Positions 17,827-25,782 of a stretch of DNA of 64,000 nucleotides are shown here, one piece after another. A model generated the notes under the pieces. The model was given only the letters and a program-made list of their open reading frames with translations. It was not told the DNA's origin and ran no database searches. Position numbers and translations under genes: made by a program. Numbering within the stretch: position 1 is the first letter of the stretch; every line of letters begins with the position of its first letter. The stretch comes from Krasilnikovia cinnamomea (GTDB lineage Bacteria > Actinomycetota > Actinomycetes > Mycobacteriales > Micromonosporaceae), in assembly GCF_004217545.1 (NCBI RefSeq), contig NZ_SHKY01000001.1, forward strand, positions 4,650,001 through 4,714,000, written 5' to 3'.

Positions 17827-18756
17827 TCAGGAGGTGACGGCCGAGGCTTGCTCCATGACCGGCTCCACGACCGTTTCCTGGGTGGGCAGGCGCGGTGCGA
17901 CCGGGCGCGGCGACGGCCGGGTGCCCGGCGCGCGGCGCATGGCCGACAGCGACGCCTGCTTGAGCGACCAGCCGGTGCTGTCCGCGTGTACGCCGCGCCG
18001 CGGGGTACCGGCCCCGTCGGTGAACTCCTCCTCGGTGAGGGCCTGCAGCGCGCTCAGGGCGAGCCCGAGGATGGTGGCGGCGCTGAGCAGTGTGATCGGC
18101 ACGATCATCAGCATGGGCCGGAGCCCGGTGACCTGGGTGCGCACCGCCTCGCTCAGCTCGACCCGCATGGCCGCCATGCCGGTGTAGTGCATGCCGCACA
18201 CCGCGACGCCCATGATCGCCGCAGCCGCGGTGACCCGCCCCCAGCCCTGGACCGAGACGGTGAACCACAGGGCGACGGTCGCGGCCACGATGGCGATGAC
18301 GGCGGACGCCCCGGCCAGGCCCGGTTCGTAGTGGATGGCGCCGGACACGTGCATGGCCGCCATCCCGGTGTAGTGCATGGCGAGCACCCCGACGCCGGTG
18401 AGGATGCCGGCCACCACGGTCTTCGGGAAGCTGCGCCGCCCGTGGCCCACCACCATCAGCCCGACACCGACCGTGATCACGGACAGGCCGAGGCTCACCA
18501 CGGTCAGGCGGGGGTCGTACCGGACGGGGCTGGCCGGGACCTCGAAGCCGAGCATGGCCACGAAGTGCATGAGCCAGATGGCGCCGCCGCCGATCGCGAA
18601 CGCGGCGATGATCAGCCAGCGGGTGCGTCGCCCGCGCGTCCGGGCGCTGCGGGCGCGCCCGGTGCTGAGCAGGCCGAGAAAGGATCCGAGGAACGCCAAC
18701 AGGTACGCGGCGACCGGATTGAAGGCGCCGTAGGTGAAGTGATGGACGTGGGCCAC
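17827..18756 (-). CDS. MHYT-domain integral membrane sensor
   Basis: 309 residues with about seven transmembrane helices. The MHYT signature occurs three times: MHFVAM at 63-68, MHYTGM at 127-132 and MHYTGM at 189-194. These motifs are proposed to bind copper or sense a diatomic gas. Most described MHYT proteins carry a GGDEF/EAL or kinase output domain; here the tail is about 80 residues without a recognised domain. It may signal through a partner, or the membrane part may itself be the functional unit. Confidence 0.85.
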   Translation of the reverse strand: MAHVHHFTYGAFNPVAAYLLAFLGSFLGLLSTGRARSARTRGRRTRWLIIAAFAIGGGAIWLMHFVAMLGFEVPASPVRYDPRLTVVSLGLSVITVGVGLMVVGHGRRSFPKTVVAGILTGVGVLAMHYTGMAAMHVSGAIHYEPGLAGASAVIAIVAATVALWFTVSVQGWGRVTAAAAIMGVAVCGMHYTGMAAMRVELSEAVRTQVTGLRPMLMIVPITLLSAATILGLALSALQALTEEEFTDGAGTPRRGVHADSTGWSLKQASLSAMRRAPGTRPSPRPVAPRLPTQETVVEPVMEQASAVTS

Positions 18757-18890
18757 TGGGCCGTACCTCGCGTACGTTCGGATCCGCTGGTCGGATCGTG
18801 CGCACGGATTCAGTCACATGTCCGAAGTGCCGGGTCGCACGGCGTGTGCGCCTCTTGACGCTTCGCAACCTTTGGGTGACCGTCCACAGC

Positions 18891-18924
18891 GGAGCCGGGG
18901 CCGCCATCCGGCGACCCCGGCTCC
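18891..18924 (-). terminator. Terminator of the GPGG small protein gene
   Basis: A perfect 10-bp stem, GGAGCCGGGG at 18891-18900 and CCCCGGCTCC at 18915-18924, lies 23 bases past the stop codon on the minus strand. No U tract. The rest of the 191-base gap to the MHYT gene holds nothing recognised. Confidence 0.5.
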
Positions 18925-18947
18925 ATCGGACTTACCCGGGGGTGGGG

Positions 18948-19091
18948 TCAATTGAAGATGCTGACGCCGCCGGGACCGACGAGCAGGCCCACGATGATCA
19001 GCACGATGCCCCAGACGAGCTGCCGCCGGAACAGGGCGAGGATGCCGGCGACCACAAGGATGACTGCGATAATCCAGAGCACTAGGTCCAT
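18948..19091 (-). CDS. GPGG-motif small membrane protein
   Basis: 47 residues, easily missed by length filters. It is two hydrophobic helices (LVLWIIAVILVVAGILAL and LVWGIVLIIVGLLVG) joined by a basic FRRQ turn and ending in GPGGVSIFN. This matches the widespread actinobacterial group of tiny GPGG membrane proteins, whose role is unknown. ATG at 19091-19089. Probably monocistronic, with its own hairpin terminator. Confidence 0.75.
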   Translation of the reverse strand: MDLVLWIIAVILVVAGILALFRRQLVWGIVLIIVGLLVGPGGVSIFN

Positions 19092-19182
19092 GCCTGCGCG
19101 ATACCCGATCGACATGGCTCGAAAACCCGTGCGACCTGGTGGTCGGGGTCGCAGCACCCCGTGACGGGCCCGGGTACCGTTG

Positions 19183-19941
19183 ATGGGCATGGTCCCCGAC
19201 CGCGCCTTCTCCCGCCGCCGACGACTGCGCACCGTGGCGCTCGTCGGCATCGACGGATCCGGCAAGACCACCCAGGCCCGCCTGCTGGCGGACACCCTGC
19301 GCGCGCGGGGTCTGCGCGCCACTTACCGGCGCAACGCCGGTGGCCGGCGCTGGTTCGGCCGGCTGGCCACGGCGTTCGGCCGGCGCGACGCCGAGGACCT
19401 GCTGGGACGCCGGCTCATGTTGTTCGTCGAATCGTTGCTGCGCTGGCTCGCGATCCTCGACACCCGGTTGCGCCGCCGGCTCACCGGCGACATCGCGGTC
19501 ATGGACCGGTACGCGGTCTGCCAGTACGCCAGCCTGCGCGCCCGGGGCTGCGGCCCGCGCGCGGAACGACGTGCCCGCCTGGCGTACCGGCTGTTCCCGA
19601 AGCCGGATGTCACCTTCTTGCTGGCCGTGGACCCGGCGGTCGCGTACGACCGCATCGAGGCACGCGGATACGACCACGAGGAGATGGCGTTCCTGCGGGC
19701 CGCGGCGGCCGCCTACCGGTCGTTGCCGGAGCACGACGACTTCGTCGTGGTGGACGCGAACCGAAGTCCGGCCGAGGTGGCCGCGGCGTTGTCGGCGGCG
19801 CTCGACGCGTGGCAGGACCGGCCGGCCTCCGCACCCCGGCTGCCCGCCGTGATGGCCGGCACCCGCGCGGTGGTCCTCGCGGCGGGACCGTTGGCCGCGG
19901 GCGCCGCGGTGGTGGGCCGCCAGCTCACGGACGTGCTCTGA
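19183..19941 (+). CDS. Thymidylate-kinase-like P-loop nucleotide kinase
   Basis: 252 residues. Walker A GIDGSGKTT at 22-30; an MDRY segment (VMDRYAV) matches the DR(Y/F/H) signature of thymidylate kinases, and FLLAVDP is the later strand. The family phosphorylates dTMP or another nucleoside monophosphate. It lacks strong matches elsewhere to housekeeping Tmk, and the hydrophobic Ala/Gly-rich C-terminal tail is extra, so it may be a paralogue with another substrate. ATG 19183 was chosen over TTG 19180; ATG 19189 is also possible. Confidence 0.75.
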   Translation: MGMVPDRAFSRRRRLRTVALVGIDGSGKTTQARLLADTLRARGLRATYRRNAGGRRWFGRLATAFGRRDAEDLLGRRLMLFVESLLRWLAILDTRLRRRLTGDIAVMDRYAVCQYASLRARGCGPRAERRARLAYRLFPKPDVTFLLAVDPAVAYDRIEARGYDHEEMAFLRAAAAAYRSLPEHDDFVVVDANRSPAEVAAALSAALDAWQDRPASAPRLPAVMAGTRAVVLAAGPLAAGAAVVGRQLTDVL

Positions 19942-19952
19942 GGCCCGGGACC

Positions 19953-20672
19953 TCAGGCCCGGCCGTAGACCGGGATGCTCGCGCCGCTGGTGGGTGCCGA
20001 GGCGTCGTCCGCCAGGAACAGGATCACCCGGGCGATCTCGGCGGGGGTCACCCAGCGGGTGCGGTCCGCCCCCGGCATCGCGGCCCGGTTCGCCGCCGTG
20101 TCGATGACGCTGGGCAGGACGGTGTTGCACCGCACACCGCGCCCCTGGTACTCGGCCGCCACGGCGTTTGCGAACGCCAGCACGGCGGCCTTGGCGGTCA
20201 CGTAGCCGGCGGCGCCGGGGAACGGCGTGAGTGCCGCCCGCGACGACACGCACACCACCGAACCCGAGCCCGTGGCCACCAGGTGCGGCAGCGCCGCGGC
20301 GGTCACAAGGTACGTCGGCCGCAGGTTGATCCGCAGCATCGCCTCGAAGTCCTCGATCGGGGTCTCGTGCACCAGCCCGGCGGACGCGTACCCGCCGACC
20401 AGGTTGACCACCGCCCGGAGCGGGGCGCCCGCGACGGCGGCCGCCGTGGCGACCACGGCCGCGACGTCGTCCGGTGCGCCGAGGTCGGCGTCCACCGGCT
20501 CGATGACGCCCGGTGCCACGCCGGTGGACGGGGCTTCCGGCGGGGCCGGCAGCCGGGCGGCGGTGCCCGGGCGCACCGGGGCGACGACCCGCCAGCCCGC
20601 CTGCGCGAAGGCGGTCACGACGGCGGCGCCGAGGCCCCCGGTGCCGCCGGTGATCAGCACGCTGCGATCCAT
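19953..20672 (-). CDS. SDR family oxidoreductase
   Basis: 239 residues, a normal classical SDR. Cofactor loop TGGTGGLG at 8-15, NLVGGY in place of the NNAG motif, catalytic Ser in CVSSRA, and YVTAK as the YxxxK pair. Reduces or oxidises an alcohol/ketone with NAD(P)(H). ATG 20672 fits family length. It is convergent with the kinase gene (11 bases between stops). Nothing nearby indicates the substrate. Confidence 0.85.
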   Translation of the reverse strand: MDRSVLITGGTGGLGAAVVTAFAQAGWRVVAPVRPGTAARLPAPPEAPSTGVAPGVIEPVDADLGAPDDVAAVVATAAAVAGAPLRAVVNLVGGYASAGLVHETPIEDFEAMLRINLRPTYLVTAAALPHLVATGSGSVVCVSSRAALTPFPGAAGYVTAKAAVLAFANAVAAEYQGRGVRCNTVLPSVIDTAANRAAMPGADRTRWVTPAEIARVILFLADDASAPTSGASIPVYGRA

Positions 20673-21228
20673 GTGGACACCGTAGACCACGCCGATTTTC
20701 GATGTGCTTTTCGTCACGCCACCGCCCGGGGAAAGCGTCCCAGCAGGGGGTATAACGAAGGTCACCCGGGCGGGGGTCACCCTGTCGGTCGAGTGAATAG
20801 CGGCGTGACGTGCCGCATTGTGGCAGGTGGTCCCGTTCCGCTGTGCGGCGGGATCTTTCTCGTGCGGCTTTTGGTTCAGGACGATCAAGACCCGGTCGAT
20901 GCTGCACGTGAACCCATTCGGCTATCGGGCCGTACTGGGTAGTGACGAGTGTCGCACCGCCGGTCGTGATGCCCGTCGCTGTGACGGATGGGGAGCCGAT
21001 GGTGTCATGAGATGAGCGCCGGGTATGCGTGTGTGCACGCATCGACCCGCCGGGTGCAGCTCCGAATGTCTGGTGCAGGCGTTCCTCAGCAAGTATGCAC
21101 GCGGCTCTCAGCTATCGCTCAGACATTCGTGACACTTTCGATCCGCCAGCCGGAATCACCGCACGGCGAGATCTGTTGTGTTGAGGCACCACCGCAATGC
21201 ACGAACTGCGGACGTTACGGGAGGGCTG
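20673..21228. other. 556-base intergenic region upstream of the sigma factor gene
   Basis: No convincing gene in either direction. It holds direct repeats of GGTCACCC (about 20759-20782), a candidate stress-sigma promoter (listed separately) and an inverted repeat ATGCGTG-TGTG-CACGCAT at 21025-21042. It probably carries long control sequences for the sigma gene and the promoter of the divergent SDR gene. Confidence 0.5.
21002..21026 (+). promoter_or_regulatory. Candidate SigF/SigB-type promoter
   Basis: GTGT (21002-21005), 15 bases, then GGGTAT (21021-21026). This agrees with the G[TT]T-N14-17-GGGTAT pattern known for mycobacterial SigF and Streptomyces SigB promoters. The site is 203 bases upstream of the sigma gene start. 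Suggestive only. Confidence 0.35.
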
Positions 21229-22230
21229 ATGGACGCAGGTATTGCCCGTAACAGGCTTAGTGAAGGCAATGAGGGGACCGTGGGCAACGTGGAGAAGAAC
21301 ACCGTGATGCGGACTGACGAGGTCGCCGAGGAGCGCGACCTGGTCGGCGTCTACCTGCACGAGATCTCCCGGACACCACTGCTGGATGCCGCCAGGGAGG
21401 TCGACCTCTCCAAGGCAATCGAGGCCGGCCTTTACGCCGAGCATCTACTCGAAACCGGTGACGTCCGCCGGGGCGTGAGCCGGGAGGAGCTTGAGCGGCT
21501 GGTCGTCGAGGGCGCCCGGGCCAAGGATCTGTTCATTCGCGCGAACCTGCGCCTGGTCGTGTCGATCGCCCGCCGGTACGTGCGGTCCGGCATGCCGATG
21601 CTCGACCTGATTCAGGAGGGCAACACGGGCCTCGTGCGCGCCGTCGAGAAGTTCGACTACGAGCGCGGCTACAAGTTCTCCACGTACGCCACCTGGTGGA
21701 TCCGCCAGGCCATCAGCCGGGCCATCGCCCAGCAGGAGCGCACCGTGCGACTGCCCGTGCACCTGGTCGAGGACGTCAACCGGATGCGCAACGTCACCCG
21801 CCAGCTCGTCCGCGAGCTCGGCGCCGACCCGGAGCCGGAGCAGGTGGCGGCCGCGCTCGGGGTGACCGTGGAGCGCGTTCACGAGCTGACCCGCTGGGCC
21901 CAGGACACCGTCTCGCTGGACACCCCGGTGGGCGACGACGGCGACACCAACCTCGGCGACCTGGTCGCCGACAGCGACGCCCCCTCGCCCGAGGAGATCG
22001 TGCTGACCGCTCTGGAGCGGCAGCGCATCGAGGGCCTGCTCAACCACCTCGACGACCGTTCGGCCGGCATCATGCGCGCCCGCTACGGCCTGGAGGACGG
22101 CCGGGAGCACTCGCTCACCGAGGTGGCGTCCCGTTTCTCGCTGTCCCGCGAGCGCATCCGCCAGCTGGAGATCCAGGCGCTGGGGCGGCTGCGTGAGCTG
22201 GCCCGGGCCGAGGGCCTGCAGGCCGCCTGA
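21229..22230 (+). CDS. Group 2 sigma-70 factor (SigB/HrdB-like)
   Basis: 333 residues. Region 1.2 DLVGVYLHEISRTPLLDA, region 2 with FIRANLRLVVSIARRYVRSG, DLIQEGNTGLVRAVEKFD and YKFSTYATWWIRQAI, region 3 with RLPVHLVEDVNRM, and region 4 HTH SLTEVASRFSLSRERIRQLE. All core regions are intact, but region 1.1 is essentially missing, as in group 2 (non-essential) factors. Start ATG 21229 has a GGGAGGG site at 21219-21225. It directs RNA polymerase to housekeeping-like promoters in particular growth states. Confidence 0.92.
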   Translation: MDAGIARNRLSEGNEGTVGNVEKNTVMRTDEVAEERDLVGVYLHEISRTPLLDAAREVDLSKAIEAGLYAEHLLETGDVRRGVSREELERLVVEGARAKDLFIRANLRLVVSIARRYVRSGMPMLDLIQEGNTGLVRAVEKFDYERGYKFSTYATWWIRQAISRAIAQQERTVRLPVHLVEDVNRMRNVTRQLVRELGADPEPEQVAAALGVTVERVHELTRWAQDTVSLDTPVGDDGDTNLGDLVADSDAPSPEEIVLTALERQRIEGLLNHLDDRSAGIMRARYGLEDGREHSLTEVASRFSLSRERIRQLEIQALGRLRELARAEGLQAA

Positions 22231-22243
22231 TTCGCGTACGTCT

Positions 22244-22284
22244 GAGAAAGGCCGGTGTCCCCGAGCGGGGCACCGGCCTTTCTC
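22244..22284 (+). terminator. Strong terminator hairpin of the sigma gene
   Basis: Long stem of GAGAAAGGCCGGTG-T-CCCC (22244-22262) with GGGGCACCGGCCTTTCTC (22267-22284), with a one-base bulge and a short loop. It begins 14 bases after the stop codon. Confidence 0.8.
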
Positions 22285-22329
22285 TGCTTGGCCTTTCGGT
22301 GAACCGGGTAACCCGGCGCATCGAAACCG

Positions 22330-23295
22330 TCAGCGCACCCGGCCGTAGCCGTACGGCGGCATGACGTCGATCGATCGTTTCTTGACCGGTACGCCGGCGC
22401 GGGAGGCGTCGATGATCTGTCCGCCGCCCACGTAGAGCCCGACGTGTCCGAGGCTGCGATAGAAGACCAGATCGCCCGGCTTGAGATCGGCGCGGCTGAT
22501 CCGGGCGGTGGCGCTGTACTGCGCCGCGGCGTTGTGCGGCAGGGACTTGCCCGCCGAACTCCAGGCCGCCGAGGTCAGCCCGGAGCAGTCGTAGCCGGAG
22601 TTGTACGGGCCGTCCGAGCCGTAGTGGTACATCGCGCCGATGGCGTTGAAGGCGTACTTCACCGCGGTCCCGGCGGAGCCGGGGATGGTCGGGATGCGCC
22701 CGGTGTACCTGCTGCCGCTCTCGGTCTCGCTGCCGAACGCGGCCCGCCGCATCGCGTACAGCTTCTTGAGGTCTGCTTCGATCTTGCTCTTGCGGGCGGT
22801 CAGCTCCTTGAGCTCGGCGGCCTGCTTGTCCTGGGTGCTCTTGAGCGCGGCCTGCCGCTGGGCGTAGGTCTGGGTGGTCTCGGTGAAGGTGGCGATGTCG
22901 CGCTGGCGGCTGCGGGACAACTGGTCGAGGAAGCTCATCCGGTCCATCAGGCTGTCCGGGCCCTCGAGCAGCACGTTGACCGTGCCGACCGTGCCGGTCA
23001 TGTACGCCGACGAGGCGATCGTCTGCACCTGGGCGCTGGCGCTCTTGAGCGCCTCCCGGGCCGGCCCCAGCGACGCGGCGAGGTTCTTCTCGTCCGACTT
23101 CGTCTTCGCCAGGCTGATCTTCATCTTGTTGTACGACTCGACGACGTCCTCGAGCTGGTTGGACGCCGCCTCGATCTTCTTGTTGATGTCACTCGTGGAG
23201 GGTGCCGCATGGGCGGCCGTCGCGCCGGAGCCGGTGATGGCGACGGCGAGGAACGCGACCACCAGGGCCCGAAGCCTCGTGCGGGCGTGTGACAA
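22330..23295 (-). CDS. Secreted NlpC/P60 peptidoglycan hydrolase (RipA-like)
   Basis: 321 residues. Signal peptide to about Ala30 (AHA|A), a long coiled coil (about 35-190, INKKIEAASNQLEDVVESYN onward), then an NlpC/P60 domain with catalytic Cys237 in GYDCSGLTSAAW and His284 in SLGHVGLYVG. The coiled coil keeps such DL-endopeptidases autoinhibited until released. It cleaves peptide cross-bridges between D-Glu and the diamino acid during growth and division. The TTG start at 23295 follows GGAGAAAGG, and the 5' leader is a c-di-AMP riboswitch, linking wall turnover to c-di-AMP levels. Confidence 0.9.
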   Translation of the reverse strand: MSHARTRLRALVVAFLAVAITGSGATAAHAAPSTSDINKKIEAASNQLEDVVESYNKMKISLAKTKSDEKNLAASLGPAREALKSASAQVQTIASSAYMTGTVGTVNVLLEGPDSLMDRMSFLDQLSRSRQRDIATFTETTQTYAQRQAALKSTQDKQAAELKELTARKSKIEADLKKLYAMRRAAFGSETESGSRYTGRIPTIPGSAGTAVKYAFNAIGAMYHYGSDGPYNSGYDCSGLTSAAWSSAGKSLPHNAAAQYSATARISRADLKPGDLVFYRSLGHVGLYVGGGQIIDASRAGVPVKKRSIDVMPPYGYGRVR

Positions 23296-23317
23296 CGGAA
23301 CGTGCCTTTCTCCGCAT

Positions 23318-23497
23318 GGCCGCCTACCGGGTTAGCTGTCGCCTGACTTTCTGGCGGCGCTGGGGCGGAAGAATGCCCTACCGCTGACGCGGATTCACCC
23401 CAGATGCTGCTCGGCGCTTCCCCGACTCGATACGGCGGCCGGCGCGGCCTCCCAGGGGGTGGTGAGCGCACCTGCCCGCCGCGATGATTCGGCGGCG
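23318..23497 (-). ncRNA. c-di-AMP riboswitch (ydaO-yuaA class)
   Basis: Read on the minus strand, the leader of the NlpC/P60 gene carries the ydaO landmarks in order: CGCCGAATC (about 23494-23486), CTGGGAGGC (23455-23447), GGGGTGAATCC (23401-23391), GGTAGGG (23382-23376), TTCCGCCC, and GACAGCTAACCCGGTAGGCG (23340-23321). The 5' GCCGCC can pair with the 3' GGCGGC to close P1. The element ends about 20 bases ahead of the start codon. In actinobacteria this class turns off resuscitation factor and NlpC/P60 genes when c-di-AMP is high. Exact ends are estimated. Confidence 0.9.
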
Positions 23498-23692
23498 TCG
23501 ACCCAGCGCCACCGGAGGGATGTGGCTGCGGACCGGATCAACCGCACCAACCTATCGATGCGCCGCGCAAAATCAAGATGCCGTGGAATGATTCACGCCA
23601 ATAGTCGGGGATTTACCGATGATCCCGATAACGCATTGCCATGAGGCGGAGTCGCTGCGTTACGGCAGCGCCGCAATTGCCGCGAAACGGTC

Positions 23693-24001
23693 CTATGCGG
23701 CGGCCAGCTCCGGCTTGACCCAATCGCGGCTCACCTTGCGCTCGGCCCAGAACGACAGGAACGGGACCGTTCCCGCCAGCATCACCAGCGCCATGCGCCC
23801 CAGCGACCACCGGGCCCGGCGGCCGAGGTCGAAGGTGCACACGAGATACACCATGAAGAGGAAGCCGTGCACCGGTCCCACCGCGGCCACCACGATGTCG
23901 TTGTCACCCAGGTACTTCAGCGGCATGCCCAGCACGAGCACGATCAGGATCACGCCGACGACCCAGGCGATGATCCGGTAGCGGGTGAGGGCTCCCTGCA
24001 C
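23693..24001 (-). CDS. DUF3817 membrane protein
   Basis: 102 residues with three transmembrane helices: YRIIAWVVGVILIVLVLGMPL, VGPVHGFLFMVYLVCTFDLG and MALVMLAGTVPFLSFWAERK. The GPVHG and FWAE segments are typical of DUF3817, a family seen next to SURF1-like or transporter genes. The function is unknown. GTG 24001 follows AAGGA by 8 bases. The 190 bases between its stop and the riboswitch start show nothing clear. Confidence 0.8.
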   Translation of the reverse strand: MQGALTRYRIIAWVVGVILIVLVLGMPLKYLGDNDIVVAAVGPVHGFLFMVYLVCTFDLGRRARWSLGRMALVMLAGTVPFLSFWAERKVSRDWVKPELAAA

Positions 24002-24026
24002 GTTGCACGTCCTTCGTCGTTCGTGG

Positions 24027-24470
24027 TCAGTTGCGGTGCGCCGGGCCGGGGTAGTCCAGCGGGCGCGCCCCCGGATGTGCCGCCAGCCAGGCGAGGTAGT
24101 GGTTGTACTCGGCCAGGTCCGGATCGTCGCCGCCGTCGGGCGCGGCCGGCGTCACGGGCACGCGGACCGGGCGCCGGACGCTCACCACAGCCGCCTGAGC
24201 GGTGTCGGGCCCGGCCTCGGTGGCCTCCGGCTCCGCGGGTGCGGTGTCGCGTACGGACGCGCGCCGGCGGCGTTCGTGCTGCACCTCGCGGACCCAGAGG
24301 AAGGCGACGAAACCGGCGAAGACCGGCCACTGGAAGGTGTAACCCCAACTCAGGGCGTTGCCCCCGGCCGCGCGGGTGAACTGCCACCAGCCCAGCCCGC
24401 AGAAACCGGCGATCAGGACGACCGCGACCACGTGGCGCACGATCCACGCCGGTGTCCACAGCCCCTTCAT
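24027..24470 (-). CDS. Small membrane protein next to DUF3817
   Basis: 147 residues from ATG 24470. Two hydrophobic helices (about 9-31, HVVAVVLIAGFCGLGWWQFTR, and about 41-60, FQWPVFAGFVAFLWVREV) with a cytoplasmic acidic/Pro-rich tail ending ADLAEYNHYLAWLAAHPG-like. The GLGWWQ pair resembles the first helix of SURF1 proteins, but the SURF1 core is absent. It is 25 bases upstream of DUF3817 on the same strand and probably co-transcribed. No function known. Confidence 0.7.
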   Translation of the reverse strand: MKGLWTPAWIVRHVVAVVLIAGFCGLGWWQFTRAAGGNALSWGYTFQWPVFAGFVAFLWVREVQHERRRRASVRDTAPAEPEATEAGPDTAQAAVVSVRRPVRVPVTPAAPDGGDDPDLAEYNHYLAWLAAHPGARPLDYPGPAHRN

Positions 24471-24556
24471 GCTCCGAGCGTACCGGCGGGGTTTCGGAGT
24501 TCGGCGCGACGGGCAAGCGGGAGGCACGCGAAGGGCTCTGCGAAGGGGGAAGGCAC

Positions 24557-24808
24557 ATGGCCGACGCGACGCGCCTCGGCGCGGCGGACGGCGTGGCCGA
24601 GGTCGGCATCGACCCGGCCGCGCTGGCGGACAACGACCTGCTGCGCGAACTCACCAGCCTCTACCGCACCCGGCTGGACACCCTGCGGCACGGACCCGAC
24701 GCCGCGCTCAGCAACCACCTGCGCCGTACCGAGGCGCTGGAGAGCGAATACCTGGCCCGGCACCCCGGCCGCGAGGTGGACCCGACCCGGCTCACCCAGG
24801 ACTTCTGA
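24557..24808 (+). CDS. DUF6158 family small protein
   Basis: 83 residues from ATG 24557 with a strong GGGGGAAGG site. The core LLRELTSLYRTRLDTLRHG followed by LSNHLRRTEALESEYLARHP is conserved in many actinobacteria, often near stress or sporulation genes. All-helical, soluble. It is 13 bases ahead of a DUF1360 gene, so an operon is likely. The function is not known. Confidence 0.75.
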   Translation: MADATRLGAADGVAEVGIDPAALADNDLLRELTSLYRTRLDTLRHGPDAALSNHLRRTEALESEYLARHPGREVDPTRLTQDF

Positions 24809-24821
24809 GGAGACCGTTCCG

Positions 24822-25340
24822 ATGACGCTGCGCGACCGGATCACTCACCTCCGCGAGGCGTACGCGCCGCACGAGCACCGGCCCCTGGACGGCTACGCGG
24901 TGGCCATGGGCGCCTTCGGCACGCTCGCCGCCAGCCTCGCCGTGGCCGCGAAGGTGACCGGCCGTCCCGTGCCCGAACGGCCGGCGACCGCCGACGTGGT
25001 GCTGATCTCCATCGCCACGCACAAGCTGAGCAGGCTGCTGGCCAAGGACGCCGTGACCAGCCCGCTGCGGGCCCCGTTCACCCGGTACACCGAGCCCGGC
25101 GGCAGTGCCGAGGTCCAGGAGGAGGTACGCGCCGACGGCAGTGCCGTGCGCCACGCCATCGGCGAGCTGGTGACCTGCCCGTTCTGCCTGGCGATGTGGG
25201 TGGCGGCGGGGCTGACCGGCGGGCTGGTGCTGGCGCCACGGCTGACCCGGCTGGCCGCCGTCACGCTCACCGCCACGGCCGTCTCGGACTTCCTCCAGAT
25301 GGGGTATTCGATCGCCAAGGAAGCCGCCGAGGGGCCCTGA
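24822..25340 (+). CDS. DUF1360 membrane protein
   Basis: 172 residues. Signature ISIATHKLSRLLAKD and TCPFCLAMW (paired Cys in CPFC) with hydrophobic helices at about 29-47 and 126-145. The family is widespread in Bacillus and actinobacteria, sometimes tied to sporulation; its role is unknown. GAGGAG lies 11 bases ahead of the ATG. Probably translated with the DUF6158 gene. Confidence 0.78.
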   Translation: MTLRDRITHLREAYAPHEHRPLDGYAVAMGAFGTLAASLAVAAKVTGRPVPERPATADVVLISIATHKLSRLLAKDAVTSPLRAPFTRYTEPGGSAEVQEEVRADGSAVRHAIGELVTCPFCLAMWVAAGLTGGLVLAPRLTRLAAVTLTATAVSDFLQMGYSIAKEAAEGP

Positions 25341-25369
25341 CCCGGCCTGGCCCGCCTCGACCGGCCGGG

Positions 25370-25552
25370 TCAGGGCGGTCCTGCGGATTCCAGCCCGCTC
25401 CACCCCTGGGGGCTCTCCGTCTCGCCCGGCTGGTCGCCGCCGGCGATCTCGCGGTCCACCACGGTGTCCGCGTGCTCCGCCGCGAAGTCGTCGTCCAGGT
25501 CGTCCGGGTCCGGGTCGCCGATCGCGGGCGGTCGCTCGTTGTTGGTGGTCAC
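25370..25552 (-). CDS. Small acidic hypothetical protein
   Basis: 60 residues from GTG 25552, with a GGGGG site six bases upstream. Composition is strongly acidic (PDPDDLDDDFAAEHADTVVD), probably intrinsically disordered. No family recognised. It lies 29 bases after another small gene on the minus strand and may form a two-gene unit with it. Confidence 0.45.
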   Translation of the reverse strand: MTTNNERPPAIGDPDPDDLDDDFAAEHADTVVDREIAGGDQPGETESPQGWSGLESAGPP

Positions 25553-25581
25553 GGTGTGCCCCCTGTGGGTCTGTGCCGGTG

Positions 25582-25782
25582 TCACGCCGCCAGCGTGCGC
25601 AGGGCCTCGGCGGCCTCGTCCTGGGCGTACTCGCCCTCGGGCAGGGCGTCGATGCGGGTGAGCGCGGCCGCGGGCAGGTCGGCGGCGATGGCGCTGCGCT
25701 GCAGCTCGGCGCTGGTCAGACGTTCCTGGCCGACGTAGATCTCGTCGAGGAAGGTCTCCAGCAGGCGAAGGTCCTCGTCCAC
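25582..25782 (-). CDS. Small helical hypothetical protein
   Basis: 66 residues from GTG 25782. Helical and acidic with VDEDLRLLETFLDEIYVGQ and ALPEGEYAQDEAAEALRTLA; no membrane segment. The translation looks like a real protein (regular hydrophobic spacing, conservative codon use) rather than a shadow. No function can be offered. Confidence 0.5.
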   Translation of the reverse strand: MDEDLRLLETFLDEIYVGQERLTSAELQRSAIAADLPAAALTRIDALPEGEYAQDEAAEALRTLAA

